Source: Multifurca ochricompacta (taxonomy: Eukaryota; Basidiomycota; Agaricomycetes; Russulales; Russulaceae). Taken from it: DNA of 64,000 nt. The stretch is taken from assembly GCA_022496185.1 (NCBI GenBank), contig WTXG01000193.1, positions 1 through 64,000 of the forward strand. Reading direction: 5' to 3'. This document shows positions 42,061 to 53,511 of this stretch, piece by piece; the stretch's first letter is position 1, and each line of letters begins with the position of its first letter. A model generated the notes under the pieces. The model was not told where the DNA came from, did no database searches, and saw only the letters and a list, made by a program, of their open reading frames with translations. Both the position numbers and the translations under genes were made by a program.

Positions 42061-43654
42061 CAGTGGGTCAAAAAACTGTCCCAATGTTTGCACCATTTCT
42101 AGTATTCACTCTATAGCACCTCAGCATTTAGGAATCTGGTTATGGTGTGGCTGTATGTCTGAAAGCCCTGCTTCCTGGCTACCATGCCCAATTTGGATCA
42201 AAGAGATTGGCCATGATATAAGCATTTTATGATCAAATCAAATCAATCAATCATCGGGACGGTTTTTTGACCCACATTTTAAATCCACTATCTGCCCAAT
42301 TACTCCTTTTTTTCACCCCTTTTTGCCTTGGTAACTCCTTGAATCCTTTTAGTCATCCTTTCTATAACCTTTTGCCATCATTCTGGTGCATTTTTATTCC
42401 ACTCCTCCACCACCCTCTCCCACAACTCAGGTATCCCCTTGACTGGTTAAGAACCTTCTTCAGATCCACCCAGAGGTGTCCAATGGGGCTAATATTTCAA
42501 GGGATTGGGCTATCCATACCAGGCTTCAATATTCCTGTCTTAAAACTGCTGGCTTGCCTTCTTGGAATTGTGTTTTGGGTCATTGTCCCACTGAAACATG
42601 CTTTCACCCTCCACCATTTCTTACTTTTCAAACCTTTCCACCACTCCGCCATCCAAAATATCACAGTACTGGCATGGATTCATGATCCCATAAACCCCTG
42701 TAAGCATTCCTAGTCCATTCCACCCCATACAAGACCAATACCATAAGTTCTTCCTCCTCCATGCTTGACTGTCAGGGTGGTGGTTCTGTCAGAGGGTGGT
42801 TCTCCCTTATTTTTCCCAAGTGTAGCTCCTTCTGTCTGAACCAATTCTGTTCATTATAGTCTCACCTGACCACAAGATCCTTTTTGAGTCATCCACTGTC
42901 CAATTTTCATGGTAACCACTCTCTGACAGAACCACCACCCTGACAGTCAAGCATGGAGGAGGAAGAACTTATGGTATTGGTCTTGTATGGGGTGGAATGG
43001 ACTAGGAATGCTTACAGGGGTTTATGGGATCATGAATCCATGCCAGTACTGTGATATTTTGGATGGCGGAGTGGTGGAAAGGTTTGAAAAGTAAGAAATG
43101 GTGGAGGGTGAAAGCATGTTTCAGTGGGACAATGACCCAAAACACAATTCCAAGAAGGCAAGCCAGCAGTTTTAAGACAGGAATATTGAAGCCTGGTATG
43201 GATAGCCCAATCCCTTGAAATATTAGCCCCATTGGACACCTCTGGGTGGATCTGAAGAAGGTTCTTAACCAGTCAAGGGGATACCTGAGTTGTGGGAGAG
43301 GGTGGTGGAGGAGTGGAATAAAAATGCACCAGAATGATGGCAAAAGGTTATAGAAAGGATGACTAAAAGGATTCAAGGAGTTACCAAGGCAAAAAGGGGT
43401 GAAAAAAAGGAGTAATTGGGCAGATAGTGGATTTAAAATGTGGGTCAAAAAACCGTCCCGATGATTGATTGATTTGATTTGATCATAAAATGCTTATATC
43501 ATGGCCAATCTCTTTGATCCAAATTGGGCATGGTAGCCAGGAAGCAGGGCTTTCAGACATACAGCCACACCATAACCAGATTCCTAAATGCTGAGGTGCT
43601 ATAGAGTGAATACTAGAAATGGTGCAAACATCGGGACGGTTTTTTGACCCACTG
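42061..43654. mobile_element. Tc1/mariner-derived foldback element (long palindrome)
   Basis: Starts CAGTGGGTCAAAAAAC and ends with its inverted copy, flanked by TA on both sides (42,059-42,060 and 43,655-43,656): a Tc1/mariner insertion. Two arms of about 741 bp (42,061-42,801 and 42,914-43,654) are inverted copies around a 112-bp spacer. Each arm encodes, reading outward, a decayed C-terminal transposase: TLTVKHGGG near 42,940, FQWDNDPKHNSK near 43,120 and GHLWVDLKK near 43,235 in the right arm; the left arm has the same on the minus strand, and the spacer extends it inward (RIGSD-like remains). Stops in each reading make it non-coding. It lies immediately upstream of the ORF3 ATG of P5. 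The transcript would form a very long hairpin. Confidence 0.9.
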
Positions 43655-43655
43655 T

Positions 43656-44854
43656 ATGTCTTTCATTGCTGCCAATGCCACCATCAACACCTTCACTGCC
43701 ACCACAGTAGTTGTCAAGAACTTCCCCTCTGCTCACCCTTCCACACATCCCTCCTCGCCTATCGACTACGAGGCCGCCGAAGCTCGGGTCAAGAACCAGT
43801 CCCCCAACCCCAACGATGACTTCGAGCACTGTGAAGAACCACACCCAAATGACCTGATAGGTATGGAGTCAGATGACGAGGTCCCAGAGTTCCCTTTTTT
43901 CACCAACAACCCAAACTCCTCTACATACTACCCACTGGAGATCACTATGGGCAATGGGACAGTTGCCATTGCCAAGTACATCTTTTACACTAATGGAGGG
44001 ATGGATGTAGCGGGATGCATGAAGAAGGACGGTCCCGTTTATGGGGCTCCAGTCTATCTGGAGGAAAGGTACACCAGTCGTCTGCATCACACAATGACCA
44101 ACAAACAGCTGGGGCACCTGGCTGCTGAAGATTCACAGGCCTTTGCCATCGACAAAGTACTGAGTGACATGCAACTTCCGCATCTCAAAGCTGAGGTGAT
44201 GAGACTGCAGAAGAACCTAACCTTGCACAACACACTCAACAAACAGTACAAAGAACACACGAAGATGATGGCCCGGTTAACCAACAGGATGTTTCAAGTT
44301 GAACAAGAGCTGGTGGAAATTTGAAAGAGGTTGGAGAAGGGGGACGCATATCAGACCATTGCCGAGAGGTACGCCGACACCTATGCCCGACCCCTGCCCC
44401 CACGATCATTGGGGCTGCTCCTGTGCTGTTGCCGAACTGGTTTGAGATGCCACAGATGCATGAGAACCCTCATGGAGAGACATGTTGGTGTTGTGACAGT
44501 AAGTACCATATCAGCTGGAACTGTCCTCTCAATCGCAAGTGGTGCCGGCATTGTCGAAGCAATCAGCATTGGAGTAGGTTTTGCATTTTCCGCCATGTAG
44601 GAGTCACCCCAACAATCGCCAATCCATCTGGATGGTGCGGCAAATGCTTGCACCACAACTCGGGACATCATGAGCTGGATTGCCCCATCCACAATTTGTG
44701 TCACCTGTGCAGTCAACGTGGGCCCTATGGGTTCCTCCACACCCACAGATGCCCCCAGGACTTGGACAAAGAGAACTACACCATGGATGAGTGTAATGTA
44801 GCTGACAATTATTTGGAATTGGTACAAGATGATGATGGTACAAGTCATTTCTAG
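43656..44854 (+). pseudogene. P5 ORF3, zinc-knuckle protein
   Basis: ATG 43,656 is formed right at the TA duplication of the foldback element. Globular part and coiled coil are clean to TGA 44,322-44,324 (EI-stop-KRLEKGD, Arg elsewhere). A 1-nt deletion near 44,410 then changes frame into the knuckle part: CWCCDSKYHISWNC, CRHCRSNQHWSRFC, CGKCLHHNSGHHELDC and CHLCSQ...HTHRC, ending TAG 44,852-44,854 with the acidic tail. The foldback insertion separates it from the pol stop by about 1.7 kb, so readthrough expression is unlikely here. Confidence 0.8.
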
Positions 44855-44885
44855 CCGGGTCTGCTAGAACCAGAAGAGGGGGTGA

Positions 44886-45026
44886 TGTTACAACCTCTGC
44901 CATCCAACCCCATTTTCTTTACTCTTCCCAATGACGACCCCTCCTTACCGCCTACTCTACACTTTCTGATCACGTCTCCATCCTGGGACCCATCCCGTGC
45001 TCTTCTCCCATCCCCATGACCCCCAT
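44886..45026 (+). repeat. P5 3' LTR, truncated
   Basis: First 141 bp (TGTTACAACCTCTGCC) after the PPT AGAAGAGGGGGTGA, cut at 45,027 by the Z LTR. Confidence 0.85.
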
Positions 45027-45733
45027 TGTCACAGCCAGGTCTCTGCTGTGTCAAGGGTCGTTCTGGTCAAGCCCCTTCAAGATATGGAGTATCTTCAAGG
45101 TCAAAACTGTCAAGGACAAGTCGGTTCCAGGATCAAGGTCAAGACTATCAAAGGCAAGTCAAGTCAGGGTGTCAAGGCGAACCACAGAGGGCCGCGGTCA
45201 GGGTTCAAGGCCCACTCAAGGTAGGAGGGGCATGTGTGCAAGAGGCGAGTCGAAGCAGTGGCAATAAGCCCTGCTGGAGGTCTGGGGTGAAGGCTTCCTA
45301 AGTTGCAGCTTAGGAAGTTCAAGGGGATTCTGGTAAAGAACAGTAGACCTGTATTAGATACAAGAGAACAGACTTAAGGTCTGTCTCTCCAATGTGTCCT
45401 GCTTAAATACATGTACTCTAGTGTCTTGTAAGTAAAGTAGAAGATTCAATATAGTAAAGTAAAAGTCCATGTGAATCTCCAGTGGAGATTGAGACAGGAA
45501 ATGTAAGTGGTGTTGCACCCACTCCAAAAGTAAATGAGTGCCAGTCCAAGTCAGTCTAAGTCCGAAAATCAGATCAGATAAGAAAAGATCATCAACTCCA
45601 GTCACATGACTCAGAGTGAGAAGTCCAAACGTTGAGATGAAAGTCGAACGCGCGCGAGTCGAAAAACTGTCACAAAAGTCACACGCGCGTCACAAGCGCG
45701 TCACAAACCGTTACATTGACAAAAAGCATCACA
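45027..45733 (-). repeat. Z 3' LTR
   Basis: TGTCACAGCC ... CATCACA on the plus strand; next to it on the minus strand is the purine tract ACAACGGGGGTGA. Contains the start motif region AGAACAGACTTAA. Confidence 0.9.
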
Positions 45734-46271
45734 TCACCCCCGTTGTACGGTCAAGCTTGCCCCTAAGCTCAGTTGATTAGAGTCGCGCCAGTGATACGCA
45801 GGGGAAGGTGGAGATCTTTTGCGTCGTCAATGGCATCGAGAGCGTCCGATCTTGTCTGATTGGAGTGTCGCGTGAAGTTCTGGTTGGTGCGCGTGATGTT
45901 AGATAAGATGTACGTCGCGTTTGAACATCGCGGCCAGTCCGGTCCGCCTGAGTTGGCAACGCACAAGTTCTTCTTGGTAGATTAGATCTGAGTCGTCTAG
46001 TAGCATAATGATTATGTGAGATCTCCGTCTAGGTTGTATGATCGCGAAGGTCGCCTAAAGCTAAGCCTATTAGGGATGTGCATCTTGATCCGTTTCAAGG
46101 AAGCGTTTGTTGGAGGCGGAAGCATTTAAGGAAAGTTGTTAGGGGAAATAGTGAAATTGGATCCTTAATTGTCAGAAATTACCCCCCTCTAAGACTGGTG
46201 CCGACCCTGGCGCCTAGATAGTGAATCGTAGTAGGCGTGGACGAGATCTGGGGCATGACAGTCGTTCAGAT
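45734..46271 (-). other. Z post-pol region, no intact gene
   Basis: 540 bp between the pol end and the LTR. The first 45 bp match the equivalent region of Z2 (GGGGCAAGC followed by the purine tract), and the far end resembles Z2 near 59,300, but the 1.1-kb ORF of Z2 is absent. An open stretch of 65 codons (45,769-45,966, minus) ends TGATLIN but shows no clear similarity. Probably a deletion remnant. Confidence 0.4.
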
Positions 46272-49200
46272 CTACCCAGGAGTTGTCACTAGTAGGGTAG
46301 CCCTTCCAGCTAACCAGGAATTGTAATTTCTTGGCATGTCCGTAGAGCGGTGAGAAAGTATAGACTCCACTTCATATTCTTCTTCGTGATTGATGAGATC
46401 GGGAGGGGGCCTCACGTAATTGGGGCCATGAGCATCAGTTTCTAGATAAGGTGACAAAAGATCCATGTGGAATACATTGTGAATCTTCATGTGGTCTGGC
46501 AGAGATAAGCGATAGGCAACAGGGGAAATACAAGCCAGGATAGTAAACGGTCCATATCATCGAGGGGCCAACTTAGACGAGGGGAAATGTGTCTTCAGAT
46601 TCTTTCCTTCAAGCCAAACCTGCGCGCCGATCTCGAATTGCGGTCGGGCCAGTAGATCCGTGGTTACTCTGAACGCTTTCTCAGCTCGAGATCGCGCGTC
46701 GCGTAAATTGCTCATACGTTCATCAACCTGCGGGACATCAGTGTCACTAGTCTCAGCCTTCCAGTCGAACTGCATTCCATGGATGAGTGCATGCGGAGAG
46801 AGTTTCGTTTTATCATGTGGCCACGAGTTGTGCACATATTCTGCCAGTGGTAATAGTCGGGCCAGCGGTGTTGATCATCACTTATCCAGAGTCGTAGGTA
46901 CTGTTCGAGCCAAAGGTTCATGCGTTCACTAGATCCATCTGTCCGTGGGTGGAACGCCGTTGATAAATTCTGTTGAACTTGAAGGACTTTTGCTAGTGCA
47001 CGCAAGAAATGCGATGTAAACCGCGGATCTCGATCGGAGATGATATGTCGCGGGACTCCGAAGAACAGAAGGAGATGACGAAGTAAAGCGTAGCAACGCC
47101 TTCACCTGTAATATTCTTAGAGCAAGGTATGAATTTGGCTGCCTTAGAGCATCCCTGATCTACGATGTGAGTACCGCATCATACTTCCCAGCCGGCGGGA
47201 GATCCGTGATGAGATCCATAGCAATATACTGAAACAGGCTGCTAGTTGCCGGTACATCTAATGGAAAGATTGGCGCCTTCTTCGTGAGTTTTGGTTTATT
47301 CTCCTGACATTTGGCGCATCCTCGGACATATTCTCGTACAAAATCCTTCAGATCTCTCCCCTCGTACTCACGCTGCACTCCGCGTGTGGTTTTGTCAATT
47401 CCAGGGTGTCCTGCTAACACATGATCGTGGTATCGTTGTAGAATCTCGCGTTGTTCTGGAAGGGTATTGGGGAAGGGACGTTTCACTGACTGCGTCATTT
47501 TAACAAATAAATCTGCCGGTAGGACTGTAACTTCATCGTTATCGTTCTCGCCTTGATCCGCATCTGGTCGTCGTGAGAGCATATCGGCAACGGTATGAAG
47601 CTTTCCGGGACGTGCTCTAATGTAAAGTCAAAGTCCGCGAGCTCCTGGAGCCATCTAGCCTGCCGCCGATTAAGTTTCTGGGGTTCTTTGAAATACTGAA
47701 GATTATTGTGATCGGTGCGGACTTGGACTTTATGTTTGGCGCCGAGAAGGTATTGACGCCACGATCTAAACGTGATAATGATAGCAAATAGTTCACGATC
47801 GTAAATGTCCCAGTTCCGTTGCGTAGCATCTAGAGTCTTTGACAAGTAGGCAATTGGATGTAGTCGCCCTTCTGAATCCTTTTGACTTAGAGTCGCTCCA
47901 AGAGCATAGCCTGAAGCATCCGCATCCACAATAAAGGGCTCTTCAAAGTCTGGTTGCATTAGCACAGGTTGAGAAGTCACGCGTTGTTTGAGATCGTCAA
48001 ATGCTTTCTGTTCTGTCTCTGTCCATCTCCAGGGGTTCTTGGCACTAGTAAGTGCATTCAATGGGGCCGCAATTTTACTGAATCCCTGGATAAACCGTCG
48101 ATAGAATTGGCAAAAGCCAAGGAACGAGCGGACTTCTTTTACTGTGGTAGGTGTTTTCCAGGTTGCGACGCCTTCCACTTTGACTGGATCCATATGCACC
48201 TGATTGCTTCTAAAATGAGCCCTAGGTATTCAATGCGCGTTTGCTCAAAGGCGCATTTCTCTGGTTTGAGGTATAGATCCAACTTGTTAAGCTTATCTAG
48301 AATGCGGTGTACTTTTGATTGGTGATTCGGGAGATCGTGATCGGTATGAATAAGGATGTCGTCCATATAAACAGTGAACCAGGCCTTCCCAGTGTCGTCT
48401 GCTCGTTAAGTTCATCCCTAAACTCTGCATTCATCATGGTCTGGAATGTTGCCGGAGAGTTTGTGAGTCCAAAGAACATAACATTTGGTTCATACAAGCC
48501 GCGATTTGTCTTAAAGGCTGCCTTCCATCTGTCCTCCGGGACTATTTGGATATTGTTATACCCCCAGCGGACATCCATCTTAGTGAATAATGTGCTCCCA
48601 CGAACGCGATCTATAAGTTCAGGGATCAGCGGAAGTGGATATGTGTTCCGGATGGTCCAATTATTGAGTTTGCATAATCCTGGACCGGTCTAAGCTTTCC
48701 ATCCTTCTTCTTGATAAAGAAAAAGGGTGATGCGTAGGGTGATTTGGACTCTCTGATGTATCCTTTCTGTAAGTGCTCTTCTAGGAACTTGTTTAACGCA
48801 TCCTGTTCTCCCGGTCCCAACGGATAGATCTTACAATCTAGTGTCGAAGGCGCATCTGATTTTAACTCAATTCAGTGATCCCAAGGTCGGGCCTCTGGAA
48901 AGCGCTGGGCTTCTTGGTCGCTGAACACTTTCTGATGTCGATGGTACTCTTTCGGCACGATCTGATCCCAAGAGCGCTCGAGATTATCTTTCGCTTTGAT
49001 CGCCAGTTCCTGAGCGATATTCAATTTTCTAATGTAAGCTCCTGGTATGCTGAGTTGGATTGATTGCATGAGACGTCCTTGTCTCCAGTCTATCATCGGG
49101 TTACTAGCAGCGAACCAGGGGTAGCCCAAGATCATTTGGTCTGTCCCGATTGACGCAATATAGAATCGATGTCGCTTAGATTCATTGTCCGTGATTATAT

Positions 49201-49420
49201 CTAGATCAACATATTGATCAATATTCCGGGTGGCGTTAAGAGTTCCATCAGCGTTTCGTAGTTTCTTTGGGATCGTGAGTCGTTTTGTCGGAGTCGATTT
49301 TTGATGACCGTTCTATAGTTAATAAAGTTTTCTGTTGCACCACTGTCGATGAGTGCTTCTATGCTGGCCTTCTCCTTCACACCATGGAGAGGGATAACCA
49401 CTTTCATTGCCCGGATAGGT
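46272..49420 (-). pseudogene. pol: Z Pol, heavily frameshifted
   Basis: Minus strand: protease ALIDSGATENFINYR near 49,340; spacer (ELAIKAKDNLERSWDQIVPK); RT in four pieces with [17 protein letters not shown] core near 48,560 and YMDDILIHTD near 48,350; RNase H 47,900-47,600; integrase zinc site near 47,400-47,310 (HHDH-like, GCAKCQENK) and DDE pieces to 46,940; chromodomain start EEYEVESIL near 46,385. At least eight frame changes. One of them, at 48,200-48,215 (LEAIRCIW versus NQVHMDP), is shared with Z2. Not functional. Confidence 0.85.
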
Positions 49421-49468
49421 GAGATGAATACATGATGTGAAACTATCGCTCAATGAATGCCGCGCCAT

Positions 49469-51308
49469 TCAAGCGATACAAAAAATCCTCGTCATTTTTA
49501 AATTGACCCTGCAGTTCGAGGGTTGGTCGTCGGTCATGGATTTCAGGGAAGCGGCGATTGCTGCGATATCTACTGTCGGCTTCGAGACGTTTGATCCGGT
49601 GGGTACCGCCGCAGTCGTTGGAGTGACGTTTGTGATAGTGGCAGTCCGAGCCAGAACGGTCGTAGTCTGCCGTGGGGTTTTATTTGGGCAATCTCTAATG
49701 AGATGTCCTCGGCTTCCGCATTCGAAACAGCGACCCTCCTTTCTACTGCGTTCTTTATCTTCAGTTGTAACTGCCTTTCCAATTGTGTCGACGTCCATGG
49801 CATTCGAGGCGCGTCGTCGAGGGAGCGTGACTTTACTCCTTGATTACTGTTTCGACTGGTGATTGTTGTTTTGTTCCTTAGAAGGCTCTGGATGAAGACC
49901 CAGTTTGCGTGGTATCTTCGAGCTGAATTCACTGTCTCGTCGAATGTCCGGGGGCTGCCCTGGGTAATCATAGTCTGCACGAGTCTCCGTGGTAATCCTT
50001 TCTGGAAACTCTGCCGTGTTGCCGGGTCATCCAGGTGCAGTCCGGCCTGAGCTGCGAGGTCTCGGAAATCGGCGATATAATCGTCGATGTTTTCATTTGT
50101 CATCCGGAGTTTCTCTAACTCCTCTAGTGCCTTTTGCTCGGCGGTTTCATCGGCGAAAGCCGCCTGAAACGTTTGTCGGAATTTCTCCCACGGGTGCGGC
50201 TCTTGAATTCTGGCATGGGCTACATTGGCTAGCCACCTCGTCTGCTCCGTCACCCATCGGCTAATCTTGGGTCCTCTCATTAGGGCCAACACATACGATA
50301 TTCTGGGGATCTCGTCTTTTATGACTGTCGCTTGGCTATTTAGGAAGATGTGGAGCTCCACTTGAGTCCACCAGTGTTCTGCTTCAGCTCGATTTCCATC
50401 AAAGAATGGGGGCGGTGCCCCTTCGATTCGGTCTCCTGTCGCGCCGTCCTTGGGTGTCGTGAGTAATTCAGTCAGTCCTTCTTCAGGGTCCTCTGGATCC
50501 ACTGATTGTTGTTGTTGTCTAGGTTGGGAATTAGGTGGCGTGGTCGACATCGGTCCTGGGTTTGGTACTACCGGTGGTGCGTCGAATATCGGTTGGAGAA
50601 TACGTTTTATCAGTGGGTTTCAGTGGATTTAAGTGCGTGTATTTCAGTTTCGTTGGGGGCTACTCTAATAGCCTCTATCTGTCCTAGGTTGTTAGGACGG
50701 ACGTGGTATCAAGTCTTTAGGCAAAGATCGACTGCGAGCCACGTATGTCGGTAGGGGGTCCAATATCCCCTAAAAGGTACGTTTTCCTTTCGCGACTCTT
50801 ATCCAGCGTGTGTTTCTCTTTCAGCTCCGGGTCGATGTCGTCGGTCAATCGGACAGGAAGGAGGTCGCTACAGGTGCAAGATTCGTTTCGATGGAGGTCA
50901 ATGGAAATCCCTGGAGCAGTCGCGCTTTCCAGTCAAGGTTCGAGGACGAAGTCGGGGTTCGGGGATTTAGTGTCATGTGGGGAACTGTCAGTCGGGGGAT
51001 CGCTTGCAAGAAGGGCAAAGCGGTTCCGGTTCTCAGGTAAGACGCGTTCGATTTCTGGGGTTACTGATCTATCTTCTAGGTTTTGATCCAGAGATTGGTT
51101 TTCAAGGGACGCGTCGTCTGTCAAAGGGTTCTGCGGAGTGGGGCGTTGTCGTTCGGGGATTCGGGAGAGGGGGAGGAGTCGTCCGAAGGCGTCCGAGGTT
51201 CCCTTGCGGAATAAGACGTCTTCGTTCAGGGTTCGGACAAGAGGACGCGGGTCTGGGTGAGTCTCTTTCTTCTTGAGTTCTGGGGCCGGCGATTAGGATC
51301 GCTGGCAT
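49469..51308 (-). pseudogene. gag: Z Gag with N-terminal extension
   Basis: Starts at ATG 51,306-51,308, about 75 nt from the primer site, with an Arg/Pro-rich leader; a frameshift near 51,110 leads to ENRNRFALLASD (also in Z2), another break to the capsid frame from about 50,550 (EGAPPPFFDGNRAEAEHWWT, RISYVLALMRGPKISRWVTE), and a shift near 49,790 to the CCHC knuckle CFECGSRGHLIRDC (49,715-49,756). Ends near 49,469 before protease. Three frame breaks. The region 50,551-50,930 between leader and capsid holds no other gene that I can see. Confidence 0.75.
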
Positions 51309-51380
51309 CTGGGTGTCAGGGCGAGGGACGCGTCGTCGTCGCCTCGCGCGTTCGGTAAGTTCTTTTGTTTCTAAGTTCGA

Positions 51381-51393
51381 TTAAGTCTGTTCT
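51381..51393 (-). promoter_or_regulatory. Z primer-binding site (self-complementary)
   Basis: On the minus strand AGAACAGACTTAA starts 2 nt after the 5' LTR. The exact complement TTAAGTCTGTTCT lies in the LTR (minus strand, 51,746 to 51,734), 32 nt downstream of TATTTAA (51,778), where the transcript should start. Confidence 0.7.
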
Positions 51394-51395
51394 AA

Positions 51396-52102
51396 TGTCA
51401 CAGCCAGGTCTCTGCTGTGTCAAGGGTCGTTCTGGTCAAGCCCCTTCAAGATATGGAGTATCTGCAAGGTCAAAACTGTCAAGGACAAGTCGGTTCCAGG
51501 ATCAAGGTCAAGACTATCAAAGGCAAGTCAAGTCAGGGTGTCAAGGCGAACCACAGAGGGCCGCGGTCAGGTTTCAAGGCCCACACAAAGTAGGAGGGGC
51601 ATGCGTGCAAGAGGCGAGTCGAAGCAGTGGCAATAAGCCCTGCTGGAGGTCTGGGGTGAAGGCTTCCTAAGTTGCAGCTTAGGAAGTTCAAGGGGATTCT
51701 GGTGAAGAACAGTAGACCTGTATTAGATACAAGAGAACAGACTTAAGGTCTGTCTCTCCAATATGTCCTGCTTAAATACATGTACTCTAGTGTCTTGTAA
51801 GTAAAGTAGAAGATTCAATATAGTAAAGTAAAAGTCCATGTGAATCTCCAGTGGAGATTGAGACAGGAAATGTAAGTGGTGTTGCACCCACTCCAAAAGT
51901 AAATGAGTGCCAGTCCAAGTCAGTCTAAGTCCGAAAATCAGATCAGATAAGAAAAGATCATCAACTCCAGTCACATGACTCGGAGTGAGAAGTCCAAACG
52001 TTGAGATGAAAGTCGAACGCGCGCGAGTCGAAAAACCGTCACAAAAGTCACACACGCGTCACAAGCGCGTCACAAACCGTTACATTGACAAAAAGCGTCA
52101 CA
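51396..52102 (-). repeat. Z 5' LTR
   Basis: 707 bp, same length as 45,027-45,733. TATTTAA on the minus strand at 51,778-51,772. The segment 52,020-52,100 repeats 'gtcaca' motifs. Confidence 0.9.
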
Positions 52103-52786
52103 TGCTGTGAAAGATTATTCTTGTCTCTGTGCTTGATGAGCTCTTCTTGGAAGAGGGTCTGACTGCGGCTGGAAGCCACTGTGAGAGACTCGACTTGATG
52201 TTACGTCCGGTGTGAGATGTTCTGCATGACTTGTGCGACAGCGTGGTTCAAGGGTTTCAGATAAGAGACCAATAAGGCCTCTTGGAGTTTCAAGGGAAGG
52301 AGTCAAAGTCGAAGGGGCTGTTCCCTAAGACAATGTTAAGCAGAAAGTGCCGAAAGCACTGAGACAGACGAGTCAGAGGATTCAAGGGAGAGTCCAGAAG
52401 ACAAACACCGATGTATTCAATAAGTCGAGTCTGAGGTCTACAGGGTAGCTACAGCGGACTTATATACGTAATTCAGTGGGCGTCTATGAGATAAGAACTT
52501 GGAGTCAAGTGGGCCCGAATATCCAGAAGCGGAGGGCATAGAGTCTGGCTTCTGATAGGGAACTAAGTAAGTGTCCAGTCGTAAGATAAGAAGATAACGA
52601 GATAAGGGAAACAAGCATAGGTAAACAGTACATATACAGGTCCAAACAACAGTCACGGGGATGGAAGCAGCGCATGTGAGGGATCCCACGAAGGAGAGGT
52701 AATGAGGAAGTGTAACGTCGGTGGGCAAGTGGGGTCTCTGTTGGGGAGGGTAAAGAAGATAGGGCTGCTGGGCCCTGGTTGTAACA
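52103..52786 (-). mobile_element. Remnant G: P-family 5' LTR and gag start, minus strand
   Basis: LTR 52,199-52,786 (588 bp; minus strand TGTTACAACC ... CCGGACGTAACA), primer site AAGTCGAGTCT on the minus strand at 52,196-52,186, predicted start motif at 52,432-52,422, then about 85 bp of gag (GTG GCT TCC start again), cut at 52,102 by Z. It was inserted in the ORF3 tail of H. Confidence 0.85.
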
Positions 52787-53511
52787 GCAGGATTCAGACA
52801 AGGAGAACTACACATTGGATGATTGTAATGTAGCGGATGATTATTTGGATTTGGTGCAAGATGATGATGGTACAAGTTGTTTCTAGCCGGGTCTGCTAGA
52901 ACCAGAAGAGGGGGTGATGTTACAATCCCTGCTGAGCAACCCCGTTTTCTTCACTCTCCCCAACGACGACCCCTCTTTGCCACCTACCCTACACTTCATG
53001 ATCATGTCTCTGTCCTGGGATCCATCACGTGCTCTCCTCCTGTCCCCGTGACCTCCGTTGTACTTATTGACTTGTTGTTTGCCTATGCTTGACCCTTATC
53101 TTGTTATCTCTTATCCTTTTATCTTTACGACTGGACACTTACTTAATACCCTATCAGAAGCCAGGCTTTACGCCCTCCGCTTTCATATATTTGGGCCCAC
53201 CTGACCTTGTTATCCTTATCTTATAGACACCCGTTTACTTACATATATAAGTCCGCTGTATCTACCTTGTAGACCTCAGACTCGACTTATTGAATACATC
53301 AGTGCCTGTCTTCTGGACATCCCCTTTGAATCCCTAAACTCGCTCGTCTCAGTGCTTTTGGCACTTTCCGCTTAACATTGTCTTAAGGGACAGCCCTTCT
53401 GACTTTGACTCACTTCACCTGAACTCCAAGGAGCCTTATTGGTTCCTTACCTGAATTCGCAGACCGAGCTGTCACACAAGTCATGTGGAACATCCTGCAC
53501 TGGACATAACA
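52787..53511 (+). mobile_element. Remnant H: P-family ORF3 tail and 3' LTR
   Basis: 52,792-52,886 encodes the ORF3 tail (DKENYTLDDCNVADDYLDL then VQDDDG, TAG 52,884-52,886), followed by PPT AGAAGAGGGGGTGA (52,904-52,917) and LTR 52,918-53,511 (594 bp). The right flank is Copia RT, so H was inserted in the Copia element. Confidence 0.85.

Larger units (their letters stand above)
45027..52102 (-). mobile_element. Ty3/Gypsy chromovirus Z
   Basis: Minus-strand element with LTRs of 707 bp at 45,027-45,733 and 51,396-52,102, which differ at only about a dozen sites. Gag, pol and chromodomain remains lie between. The flanks do not match (CCCAT on the left, TGCTG on the right; P5 LTR versus G gag), so the present ends probably come from recombination. 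Relative Z2 is at 57,467. Confidence 0.85.

Noticed and set aside
42267..42713. 148-aa frame on the plus strand (and its twin at 43,002-43,448, minus)
   Set aside because: It is antisense to the Tc1 transposase remains, and duplicated only because of the palindrome.
50450..51276. Plus-strand frames in the Z leader
   Set aside because: Opposite the gag leader of Z, where the minus strand shows ENRNRFALL shared with Z2; the plus-strand frames have no support.
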